A stretch of DNA of 64,000 bases. Origin: Silurus meridionalis (taxonomy: Eukaryota > Chordata > Actinopteri > Siluriformes > Siluridae). The translations under genes were made by a program, and so were the position numbers. Every line of letters begins with the position of its first letter. Position 1 is the first letter of the stretch. The notes beneath the pieces are model-generated. The model was not told the DNA's origin, searched no databases, and saw only the letters and a list, made by a program, of their open reading frames with translations. This document shows positions 47,777 through 60,202 of the stretch, in pieces. The stretch is taken from the NCBI RefSeq assembly GCF_014805685.1, contig NC_060886.1, positions 14,696,608 through 14,760,607 on the forward strand, written 5' to 3'.

Positions 47777-50394
47777 CCAGCTCCTTATACATCTCCTTAT
47801 ACTGCAATACAGTGAAGGTAGTTGATGTTATGTTTGTGTTTTTCCATTTTTAAGGCAGTGTGTGACTGACAGTGTCAGTAGTCAAATATTAAAGGCCTTG
47901 AGACAGAGATCTTAATGTAGCTGCATCCCCTAGCTAGTGGGAGGTCTGTCCCCTAATGCTGTGTCTCAGAGAGAGCGGCAAACCAATCTCTAGCTTCAGC
48001 TTTCATAACACACACTCCCCTACAGAAATCCCACCATCCCCTGTAAGTGCAGCCAATTAAAAACTGCTGCATAATTTAGCAAGTCATTTGGCAATGGAAT
48101 CAAACTGAATGTAATGTGTTGTTAGGTAGGAGGTATGTTCCTCAGGCAAAAAGAACAACACCTTCTTTCTTTCCTCAAACCCAATATGCCAACTTGACAC
48201 CATTACAAAATGCAGATTTATTGTTTACATGAAAAAAAAAAAACGTGTCAATCACGCATGCCACACAATCTACTGCAGAGACAAAGGCTGTGAATAGAAT
48301 TTAAAAATAAATAACAGTCTGTGGACAAGGTCTATTAAGTTTCAAACAATTAAAGACAAGGCTGCACATCCTTACAGTAGATCCCGGTGGTGCTGCCAGC
48401 CAAATCTGTCTCCTCGCATGAATGGTACCTTGATAGGAAGAAATATCCTTGACTGTTACAAAAGTGGCCCTCAGTAAAATGACTTTCAGCAAACACCTAC
48501 AGATTGTCGTAGCTTCTGCTTCTGTTCTCAGCATGCTAATAGTAGGTGAGACACTTTTTAAAACGTAAGTTTTGCGATGATTTAGTAATGACACCATGAT
48601 TGCCCTGTACCTAATGCATCACTGGCTTGTAGACAATCCTTTAATTTGACCAGAAGACAGAGTTAACATGCATTGAAATTCTGTCACCCACTGGACACAC
48701 TTGTTTACCATCTTCTACAACTGATTAACATTTGACTTCTTACAGCGAGCTCACCACTGAACATTCAGGAATATTTTTCTTGAAAAATAAGTCTGTGGTT
48801 CAGCCAATAACTTCCTCAGACCAACAGGCACTCCAAATCCAATCTGGAGTGAAAGGGAGGTGCTGATTCTTCCTCATCACTCTCAGTGACTAGTACACCC
48901 CCTTTTCACACTCCTCCTCACCAAGATTAGGGAGTAGGATAGCTAGGCTAAGTGCTTGAAATTCAGCCTGCCCAGTATCAGCTCTCCAAACAGGGAAACT
49001 TGTTCTCCTGAGTGTCAGTCTGGTGCCGACTCTCGCTTTGATAAGTTATCATGGATGGACAGTGCTCTCAATCAGACTGAGTGCTATGTCCGCCTCTGTG
49101 ACTCACTGCTAAACCACCTCATTCCACCTATCCCCGAGGATAATCAGCATCCATCTTCCCTTTCCTCATATTCTTTAAGCATTGCTACACAGAAACAAAC
49201 CTTCGAAAATGCAGAAAAGCCTTATTGAACTCCAATGCATGGTTTTGAGATTGCATCATTGATTGACACACCCAGCACAAAAAAAGGCCTATAATTACTA
49301 TGACCTTATTTTCGCACAATAGAAAGGCCAGATAAAATCCAACTCGGTTTCTGACATTCCTTGTTAAACCAAAAGAGCAATTATACTCTTTGGTGGCCCT
49401 TTAAAAGAATGTGGACAATGCAGACAGATTGGATGGAGAAATTCCCACATACCATTTCTAGTGCCCCAAGCCCATTTATGCTCACTATGATTTTACCCCC
49501 ACACTAAAGAAAATGGCAGAATGGTACACGAGAAAGGATTTTGGAAATTAATCTCCCTAAATTATTCTCTAAAGAAGTAAGTAAGGCTTTTGTTACAGAC
49601 GTGTTCGTAATGATATGCAGAACTTGAGACTTCATAATTCCTAAGGGAGCCAAAATGTGTTTGTAGCTTTAAGATAAGCCTGTGCAAATACTGCACATCT
49701 GAAGCGCCTAACCAAAGAAAAGACGTGCATCTCGCTGTGTAAACTTTCTTTCCTCGCACTTCTCGTTTAAAACTGACATACTGGCACATCCTAAACTGGC
49801 TGATATAATCTTTTTATTAATAGCAGTGTTATGGTGCTCTGTTACGAGGCAGTTACACACTGATCTGTGTCACCCACCCCAAATCCTTATTCAGACTATC
49901 ACCTTGGTGTGTGCTCAGAAGCCAGCAGATGCTGATGGCTGTGCTGATGTGCTGCAATGCTGAAGAGGAACAGAATGATGTGGGAGTTGCCGTGAAGTCT
50001 TCTTTTTCACTGCGACAGCGAAGACAATCATGCGCTGTGTAATTGAACTGACCTTCTAACCGTTTGCTCTTGCTGACCCTCTCACATAAACTTACTCCCA
50101 CTTTTGCCCACAGGGAACAAATAATGGCACTGCGTGTGCTTTTTTCACTGGTACTATGTGAGTCGTGTTTGAAATTGCAAAGAGGTAATATCATCCAGGG
50201 ACAGCTGTACAAAGATTCCTCGTCACGGCGCAACAGTGAACTTTTGAGCTGGTCACTTTTAATGAGAACATCTCTGGAGAGGTATAAAAATCGCCTTGTG
50301 CCTGCATTACTCTGGGGAGCAAACAATCAAATATTACATTAATGAGACACTTTCTGACAGGGTTGTTCATGCCAGAGAGCAAACTGACAAAAGT

Positions 50395-50401
<7 letters not shown>
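47777..50401. other. Unique sequence, GC-richer in 48300-49250 and 49680-50400
   Basis: No transposon recognised. It holds the longest frame outside transposons, 49853-50326 on the minus strand (157 codons), and a 90-codon frame at 48956 (plus). Neither shows a domain. High complexity over long distances suggests conserved non-coding DNA or an unannotated transcript. Confidence 0.4.

Positions 50402-50442
<41 letters not shown>
50402..50442. repeat. (CT)n microsatellite, about 20 units
   Basis: Uninterrupted pyrimidine dinucleotide run. Confidence 0.97.
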
Positions 50443-50445
<3 letters not shown>

Positions 50446-52366
50446 CACACTCTTTCAAACTTTCTGTCTCTGTCTGTCTCCCAAAGGCCATTTACTTTGC
50501 AACTAAAATGAATAGGTCATGAAAGTTGGAAAGAAACTTTTAGATTAAGTGAGAACCCTAATGGGGGAATGGTCCTAAATGTATTTAGTGTCTTCTTTTG
50601 CATCTTATTTTTTCTTTCTTTCCACTTTATTTCCAGATGGACCTTGAAATTCAAATAGAGAAAAATGTATCTCATTAGAGATTTGATTGCATCCATCCAT
50701 TCATCTTTAGTAGCCTTTTAATCCTGGACAGAGTGACAGTGCAAGCGAACACTGAGTGTGAGATGGGATTTTGGGTCTATCATCAAGGTTATGTACATGC
50801 AACGTTTAAGATTTTAGAGTATTGAAATGTACCATAAAATCAGTCAAAAATCAATTCTGTACACTCTTTCAAAATGGATGTGTGCAAGAAAAAGAAACAC
50901 AATGCACTCAATGTAATACACTGACTGTAATGCATTGAAGCGTAATGCACTGGGTATCTGTTTGCCAGTGCTTACTTCTGCAGTTCTTTCCCAATTACAA
51001 TCTATCCTTTATATATGCCTAATGATGTTTGACAGAATGACAAGGCACCTCTTTGGAAATTTCCGACATGAAAACAGTGACAGGTATTGATTAACAGCTC
51101 TGTAAATAATGTTTGGCCAATGCATAATTTATTAGTTTGCACAAAAGCAAAGCAGCAAAAAAATAAGTCTCCAGTAAAACCAGAGCCGATCTCTGTGGAG
51201 ATTACAATAGAGTGGGCAAGAGAAAGCAAACCAAGCCACATTAAAGCAGAAAAAACCTGAGCGGATATTTCATTTCAAGCCACGTGTTTGAGAAGCAGTG
51301 GGAAAGACACTGCAGGCAGACACGGGTTTAATTACCCTGAAAATCACACAGCACTCGCACTGCTTTCGAGCTTATGTCCTGCGACAATGATGTGAAGGCT
51401 AAAAAATCCGAAAATCGAGACCAACAGCAGTGAAGGAAAAAGCATATGCATTTTTTTGCAGGGTTAAAAGACAAAAAACAAAAAAATATCTTGCAGCAAA
51501 TATCTATAATGCCATTGGGATTCAGCACTTAAACAAAGTCACTTGAAGGTGATTTCTGGCTGAATGGGACATTGGGTGTCTCCTGATGCTTCATTATTAA
51601 TTCAGTCTCTGGCTCGTAGGTGCAGCAGTATCATTCCAAAAGCCGAGATGAGAAATTGAAGACCTGAAGGAGTAATACTCCAGCTTTGCTTTCTGACCTG
51701 CCTCATACCTGTCAATATAGCCACTTCAATGATGAGGGTGACTGCTGAGCTCATACCAGCCTGCTATAGCACATGCCCCTAGGCTACCAAACCCCTGCTA
51801 ACCAAAAGCTCCGCATTCAAATTTCATTCGTAATGATGTTAACACACCAAATTGCTGAGCATTATGGTAATTCAAGCATCTTAAAATAACTTTATTCAGT
51901 TACATTTAATTGTAATTATTTATCATAGCACTTTTAACAATATATCTGGATGCAGATTCTGACCCATAATGAGCAAGCCAGAGGTGAAAGTATCCAAGAA
52001 AAACTCCAAAAGTGAGACCAGAGAGTGGGAGCAGCAGTCAAAGCAGCAGTCCTCATATTTCTCATGCACTAATCACTTTTCCACAAGCGAGTGTTTAAGA
52101 GAGTGTGTCATATTATTTTGCCTTGAAACTAAATAAACTGTAGAGAGTGAGGCATATCAAGTGTAAAAAAAAATATATACACATATATCTCCTCATAAAT
52201 TATCATGTGGAGATCACTGCTCATACACATTAGCAAAAGCATATCTGTGAGATGCTGACAGTGAAATACACCAAAAAGATGCTTCTATAACTCATATATG
52301 GGCATGCTTAAAATGTTTATCAAACTGGAACTAAATTATATTTGTAGATTAACACACAGAGCGACA
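50443..52366. other. Unique intronic sequence
   Basis: At about 50689-50765 CATCCATCCATTCATCTTTA GTAGCC...TAATCCTGGACAGAGTGACAG recalls a diverged fish repeat, too weak to call. The 51000-51700 part is of higher complexity. Confidence 0.4.
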
Positions 52367-52410
52367 CCCCCCCACCCCCACCCAAACGCACACACACACA
52401 CACACACACA
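52367..52410. repeat. C-rich tract followed by (CA)n
   Basis: CCCCCCCACCCCCACCC then a CA run of about 11 units. The minus strand carries closely spaced G runs. Confidence 0.93.
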
Positions 52411-55400
52411 TACAAAAGAATCAGTGTTATTATTTATTATATAGTTTCATATTTATTTTTAAGTGTTATTCCTTCTTCTGAGTATGAAAAAACAGGATAT
52501 TTCCTTTACAGAGCATATTTTTGGGCTCTTAACCAATTCCTACTATATTAAAAATAAAAAAAATAAAAAAGGCCTGCACCTAAAAAATAAATAATAAAGG
52601 AATAAAAGAATTATGTTCTCTTTTGAAAGTGAAATGCTCCGTAAGGTTGCCGTCCTTTTTTGCGAGCATTGATAGATGGCCCTAAATGGGGCTTTTAGAT
52701 TTAGATCACTTTATAGAGGATGCCAAAGTAGTTGATATCAAAGTGTACTTTAGAGGACTGTTCCAATAGCTGCCTCCACAAAAATAAATGTCCCATGCAA
52801 AGGCACTTTTTTGACATTGGGGGATAACTGCATTCTCCTAGCTACATCGATTTCACTATTCATCAGGAGAATATCACTAAGATTCACCGCAGAGTAGCTG
52901 AATCTAGCCCGAGGTCATAATGAACACCGCATGCAGGAAGCACATTAATTCAGTTTGCTCCCACAGTGGTAAGCAGCTCAGCATGTAAAGATTGTCTCGG
53001 TCTGTCCGTCAACAGATCTATAAAATGTTATTACAGGCTATGATACGCTAGGCCTGATATGAGGACTGGGCCCTTCCTGTAATATCCATAGGCTTGGTTT
53101 CATATGCCCTCAGAGACACCTGTGTGCTCCCTAAACACTACAGAAACATGCAGTAATCTTGTTTGCCATATAATTGCCATCTAACATAAGTTAAACATAC
53201 TTAGATGGGCTTTAGACAGTGTTTGGAAAATCATTACATAAATAAGAAGCCAGTTCAGAAAGATCTAATATTTCTGAATTACAATATGGTAACATATAGC
53301 CTCTGAGGCATAGAAATGCTGTTGCCACCGAATAGCTCATAGAGAGTATTAAAGTAAATCTGTATAATATGATCACATTTATCAAAACTGCAAATCCTTA
53401 AAACATAAAGGAGACACAGAGCTTTATTTGCCAGCTGTGGTATTCATCCAGGAAAAAAATGAAAACAGTCAGGCAGTTCTTCTACAGGTAGAGGCAATTA
53501 AATCACTGCCACCTCTTGGTTAAGGAAAGTCACTCACAACTAGGGTGAATAACCCTTTCCTTGCACGTAAAGCGGTGTAACACAGCTTTAGTGCAACTTG
53601 GAAAGGCACTCTATCACCTCGCATCCAGAGATTAATGGTGTAAAATGTCACAGGGAATAAGGTCACGCACTGAGAAAGCTCACTGGGAGTGCGGACCCAA
53701 AGCGCTCCGTGTTGTGGCCAGTGAATCCCACCCAACACACAGAGGAGGAAATGGGAGGACAGGTGGCTTTTTTATGGAACATTAAAGATAATGGGAGACT
53801 ATTTTCTCATACCGTCTCTGAAATTGCTCCACATGTGCATGACAGTGTGTCCAGAAAACAGAGTAAATAATCAAAGAGTGCAAAATTGCATTGTGCAATA
53901 ATATATCAGGCCTAGTTTTCGACTGCTGTGTTAGCGGCACCAAAAGATGACTTGCAAGCATGAGTTGAGAGGCACAATATGTTAGCTTGGGTGGAGGAGT
54001 GCCTGAAGCTAGAGCATGACTCCTGAACCTCATTAAGGTGGTTAGTGGTCCCATCAGTGGGCAATGTGCCATTAGACTCACTATAGTGAGCTTTCATTTT
54101 CATTTATGATGAGAAAGACCTTCTAGGAATCGTACATCTCCTTCACAGGTAAGAGATTGAGCATTAATAGATGTGTTGGTTTCACTAGTTTTGTGTGTAC
54201 ACATTATTTTAGGAGCACTAACAACATTTTCAGACAAATATATTAAAATGTGCTCTGAACGCGAAGGACGCAGCATTGCAAGGCATAACACCCGAAAGTA
54301 TTGCCTCTCCACACGGCATACAGGCTTCGCATAACCACTAGATCATTCGCATGATTTTCAGTAAATAAAAAATAAAAAAAGTGCATAATATATTCATATA
54401 TTACAAAAATGTTAAATGATCATCTATGATGCAAAGATTTTTTTAGGTTCATCTGTAATTTCTACAATGAATATATCATGCAGTAGTAGTAACTGTTATC
54501 ATAATTATTATACTCAATATAGCATTTCTAATCAGATGTATAATGACCTAAATACATCTATATAAGCACTGTTGGTGCAAACAAACCAATAGGCTCTGTT
54601 TTCTTAAAATGCTGTCTGTAACCCAATCTATAACCAATCCTCTCGTAATAATTATGGATGGTAACTTACCCTTCCACCAACAGCCTATCAGGAGGAAACA
54701 AATAACTAACTACACAAATTGAAACCTTTGTATTTATTTACATGTGGATTGGCTGTGATGATTGATTAGAGCTGGCATGGGTGTGCTAGAAATAAACAGC
54801 AGTAACAGTGTGAATGTACGTCTGGTTTCATGGAGGCTGCTGATTCCCCCATTTAAGAAAAAGAGCCAGGCAGGCTGACTGATGATCCAACTGCCACTTC
54901 CTGCTTACACTGCACTACAGCCTCCAGAAAAATAAATAAATAGCTTTTAAAAATCACCTTCCCTCTCACGCAAAGCTAACACTTAATGTGAATAGATATT
55001 TAATATGATGCTCAGCATAAAAGTTAAATCGAATTTCCTTCATATCTCACCACCTTTAAAATAGCTTTTCCAGGTTGCACAATGGCTTGTATTTCTCCCT
55101 GGACACGCAAAGAGCAGCATTAAGAAATACAATTTTAGTTTTGCTCCTAAACTATGCTGAAACTGTATAACAATGCTGCAGTTTAATGAGTCAATGACTG
55201 ATAAACGAAAGCAATTTCTGTACTGCCATATTCTTCATTAACAACATTATTTGTGTTTAACTAAAAAAAAAAAAATCCATTTACAACTGGAGTAATTGAG
55301 CTCAAAGCAGCTGCAAATTGATTTTTTTGTTCTGAATATACATTAAACATTGATTAAGATGCAATTATTTGGTAATCAATTTTACTTAATTAAGAACACG

Positions 55401-55603
55401 TTACTTTGTTGTATCTGTTTTCTTGGTTCTACCAGACAAGTGTGTAATTTTTTGAAATGCTAACCAATACATTCACACTACTGTGGGCAGCTGTTAACTG
55501 GTCAGGGCAGTGGAAAAGGCAGCAAGGCAAAATTATTCAGGAAAGTGAGTTATTTTATTAGTCTAAAAATAGTTCACAGTACAATAAAAGTGTGTTAGTA
55601 TAT
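52411..55603. other. Unique sequence with higher-complexity blocks at 52620-53130 and 53480-54330
   Basis: No transposon recognised over 3.2 kb, the longest repeat-poor stretch of the right half. The two blocks are GC-richer and carry only domain-less short frames. They are the most plausible regulatory candidates on texture. Confidence 0.4.
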
Positions 55604-56562
<959 letters not shown>

Positions 56563-57600
56563 TACACTCTCCTCCATAAATAATGGAATACTGAGAACAG
56601 CTTTCGTTTCCTGATATTTACGTCTAAATGTGTTAAACAACTTAGAACATGTCACCTTTTGTTTAAACTCATTTTTTCAAGTGATTAATATTTGAAAAGG
56701 TGACTGACATATCTTTCTTAGTGCTCAGGTGAGCCCTTCTAGATTGATTGTTTATACAAGACCAGTATAAGGCAGCTGTCTTTGGGAGAAAAGCAAGCCA
56801 TTTTAATGCTGAAAATTGACCAGCACCACTGTACAACAATTATGAATGTACTTAAAAGAAAACTAACATCCAGACATCAAATAGGTTGGCCAAGAATACA
56901 ACAGCAGGTGATACAAAAAAGGTTCCGATACCTGTGAAGGCTTTAAAACCAGAAACAAAATGTCTATACCATTTAATGCACCCACCTATCAGCATTTAGA
57001 CCAGAATGGCATGAGGAATTATTCTTCACCAAAGTAATGGAAAGGTCAAGTACATATCAATTAAGCACATGGAATGCAGTGCCATTGTTTGGGTTTGCAT
57101 AGATGCTTCTGGAGTGAGCGCACTAATATTTATCGCTAATGTAACTCAGGATGGCAGCAAAAAAAAACTAATCCCCAAATCTACATAAACAATGTTTGAA
57201 AATTAGCAGAGAAATATATTCAATCTAATTAGATGGTTTTAGACTGACCAAGTCAATACATTTAAATTTAAAATTTCACCTCCTGAAGAGAAAACAGAAG
57301 GAAGAAACTAAAGAAAACTAACAAAAATGGACAGAAGCTGCAGTGCATGGCTGGAAAAGCATCACGAAAAAAGGATGCAACAATTTGGTGATGTCAGAGG
57401 GTCTCCATTTTGATGCAGTTATAGCAAGAATGAGACATGTAATTAAATATTAAGTGCAATTTTCTTTCATTGAAGACTATACAATTCAAAACATTTAGAA
57501 CTAATATATCAAGAAATGAACTTATTAACTTGCTTATTGTATGCTACATGAAATCAATTTCAAGCATGACTTTTAAATTGTGTAGGAAAAAATCTAATCA
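56563..57600 (+). mobile_element. Old Tc1-like relic, plus orientation
   Basis: It starts with TA and a decayed end CACTCTCCTCCATAAATAAT GGAATACTGAG. Then, in order: CTCAGGTGAGCCCTTCTAGA TTGATTG, CAATTATGAATGTACTTAAA, GGTTGGCCAAGAATACAACA, GTTTGGGTTTGCATAGATGC TTCTGG, GCTAATGTAACTCAGGATGG CAGCA, AAGCTGCAGTGCATGGCTGG and AACAATTTGGTGATGTCAGA GGGTC. These correspond to successive parts of a fish Tc1 family (recalled). There are many stops and deletions, no open frame survives, and the right border is uncertain. Confidence 0.72.
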
Positions 57601-58623
57601 TGCAATGGCAAAATTGTTAAAGCACTATATTCTGTACCTTATTTAAATAACATGGTCGCTACTCCAAAAATGAAATGGAGCAGTTGAATGCCTGAATTTG
57701 ACCTCAATAAGCTGCAACAAATGGAGAAATCGGATATTGACATCACACCCCTAAGATTAGCACCAAAATAAAACTTAGTCAATTATCTGTTACTTCACAT
57801 TGCTGGAAGCCACAGAACAGGCTGGGGGCAGTATGCTGGCATGATGTAAATGCTAACTTGCAGTTTCGGGCACTGATTTGGCTAGTTGCAGGGACAATTG
57901 AGCCCAATACTGGTTTCATTATTGAAGTTTAGACAACATTATCAGATTATCGGAAAATCTGATCACAGGGGAACCTCCACAGCCAACTCGGCCTACAAAT
58001 GGTGCCAGGCTCCTGAAAAGCACATCATCATGCCAAATGCTAACTTTCAAAGAATCATTGATAATGGCACGATGGGAGACAATTTGTTGGAAAGGAACAA
58101 TAAATTTAAAAATCCAACACTATAGAAAGATATGCTGAGCCATGTTGGGGGTGTTTAGTTACAGACTGCCACAGTTGTATTCCATTAGTCTACACCTGCT
58201 CCACACACGGTGATGTACAGATCAGTACTGAGCTGTGCCTGCGGGTGGGCTGCTGCTTTACCTCCTGGATCTGCCATGTGCTGCCTTGGCAATAGCTTCC
58301 TGGGAGAGCTGTGCCCTGCAACTGGCTTCATCCTTATGCACACTTGAGATCTATTTTATTCCTTCTATCTCCAGGTGTACAGCATCTATTTAGCCAACTG
58401 GGATGGTCATATGTTTAATCAAGGACCTCAAGGTTTACCATGAAAGTGTTTTAAGGGCAGCATAGAAAGATGAATTAGTGAAATTCATCTGAACTTAATT
58501 TTCAAGACTTGCAGAGAGAGACTATCAAAATGACCATAGATGTTTGTTTTATTTTTATGAATTCGATGTGGCTTCTTAGCAGGAAGTATTTTAAAGCCGG
58601 GTCATTGTAGAGTGCTCAGAATG
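57601..58623. other. Unique sequence with a GC-richer block at 57720-58400
   Basis: The block is free of simple repeats and contains CAGCTGCC-like and CCTGCGGGTGGGCTGCTGC words around 58170-58260. No protein signature. Possible regulatory element. Confidence 0.4.

Positions 58624-58676
<53 letters not shown>
58624..58676. repeat. (AAT)n microsatellite, about 17 units
   Basis: Adjoins a repeat whose 3' end, on the minus strand, would carry it as an (ATT)n tail. Confidence 0.97.
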
Positions 58677-58925
58677 GTTGAATTTATATAGCGCCTTTCC
58701 CAAGCTCAAGGACGCTTTATAAGGTACAATATTTCAATATTTCAAGACAGATGAAATATAATGAACATACATAAACATAAACATATTCATCAGACATTTG
58801 CCCAGGACGAAGGATCACATGCAGCTGCATGAGTTACTAACAGTGACAACACAGAAACAAAAACATACAGGACAAGAGAAAGAACACTACATAGTACATG
58901 AAACATACACAAAAATTAAGGACTC
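58677..58925 (-). mobile_element. 3' region of a LINE or SINE-type repeat
   Basis: TTTATATAGCGCCTTTCCCA AGCTCAAGGACGCTTTATAA is, read on the minus strand, the ...AAAGGCGCTATATAAA 3' end found on several fish retroelements, followed by an (ATT)n tail. The inner part is diverged and the 5' border is unclear. Confidence 0.6.
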
Positions 58926-60202
58926 CTAACACATATGCATTGACTGATAGTGGAGGTTGAAAAGGTGGTATAGAATTCTGTACATATTGGCAATAAAGCT
59001 TGACTAAACCTTGTCTGCTACATTATATCTTTAGTACAGACAATGCCAGAAATCTTGACAATTTTTAGACAAGATAACCTTAAGTGAAGGCCACTTTTTA
59101 AAGAAACATAAAATCATGACTAGATTGTCTACTGAAATTAAATGTCTAAACCAACATAATAGGATGATGAAGAACAGACCTACAAGAATGGGTTTTATGA
59201 GTGTTCTTTTAGAATTGCCAAGCAATGAATGCTCAAGTCTGGGATTTAACAAGGAGTCTTTATGTGTAAGCCAAATGCAACTGTAACTGTGAGAGTTCCT
59301 CCACAGCTTTTTCAACAGGTGTGCTGCTTGTGAAGAGACATTGGGAAAATAAACAGCTAATGGAATGAACTCTGCTTTTTTTTGTAGTTCCAAAGTTCCA
59401 GGTATTTGGTAGGTAAGTTTGTTGTACATACTCTAAAGTATTGGAAAATGGAAGATATAATAGCTAATAAAATATACTAAGAACTAAAACATTTCATTTA
59501 GAATACAATCTGAAAGGAATTCTAGGTATTAATCAGACACTTCTGCAGAAGAACAGTTTTGGATTAAAAACATTGTCATTTATGCCATAATATGCCAAAA
59601 CTGTAATCATTTTGAAGCAGCAACAACCAATTTAATAGCACAGAGGTGCCATCATTTTTAGTTAAGCCATTGCACTTTCAATTTTTGAGTCTTTGGAAAA
59701 ACATGAAAACTTAAGAAGACAGGACATGAAAAACTGGCATCGAAATCAGACAGTGGTTATTTTCACTTCATGCTGACTTTATCTGTTTGAACTTTTACCC
59801 GTGAATTCACAAGGCTCTGTTTGTGAGCAAGTAGAAATGAGGTTGGTGAGACTATTTGCTCATTGAAAAATTTAGGTTTTATTAAGTGGTGGCCACTATG
59901 GAACTTTGCCTTGCTGTTATTGTATTGTTTAAATACAGATTTTCTCTAACATATAACAAAAACTGTGGTTTGTCTGCTAGATTTTCATCTTACCGCTTGA
60001 AACAAAGTAATGCAATTCAGTACTCTTTGTACTAATTACACAAATTAATGAATGTGAACCAAAATGGTGTTTTAGTTTTCATCAATTCACTGCATTTCAG
60101 TATCACCTTTGCAGGTCATGGTAAATAGAAAGAATTAATAATTTCTTTTAAGGACATAATCTCAATTCATAGAAATAGATGCATTCAGTTTTACTACACA
60201 TA
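58926..60202. other. AT-rich sequence with an unassigned 132-codon frame
   Basis: Minus-strand 59031-59429 starts MYNKLTYQIPGTLELQKKAE and has a hydrophobic stretch (LVGLFFIILLCWF). It lies upstream, on the same strand, of the LINE/SINE-type 3' end at 58624-58925, so it could be a fragment of that element. A frame of this length is also expected by chance in 64 kb. Not assigned. Confidence 0.35.

Noticed and set aside
47292..47807. A 171-codon minus-strand frame beginning with a leucine-rich, signal-peptide-like stretch (LVLLLLLAST)
   Set aside because: It is the antisense of the LINE 3' end: the leucines are the complement of the AAGAAGAAG tail. It is not lrp1b exon 1.
50689..50765. Possible diverged fish repeat starting CATCCATCCATTCATC
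   Set aside because: Only short, degenerate similarity to what I recall; not enough to name a family or set borders.
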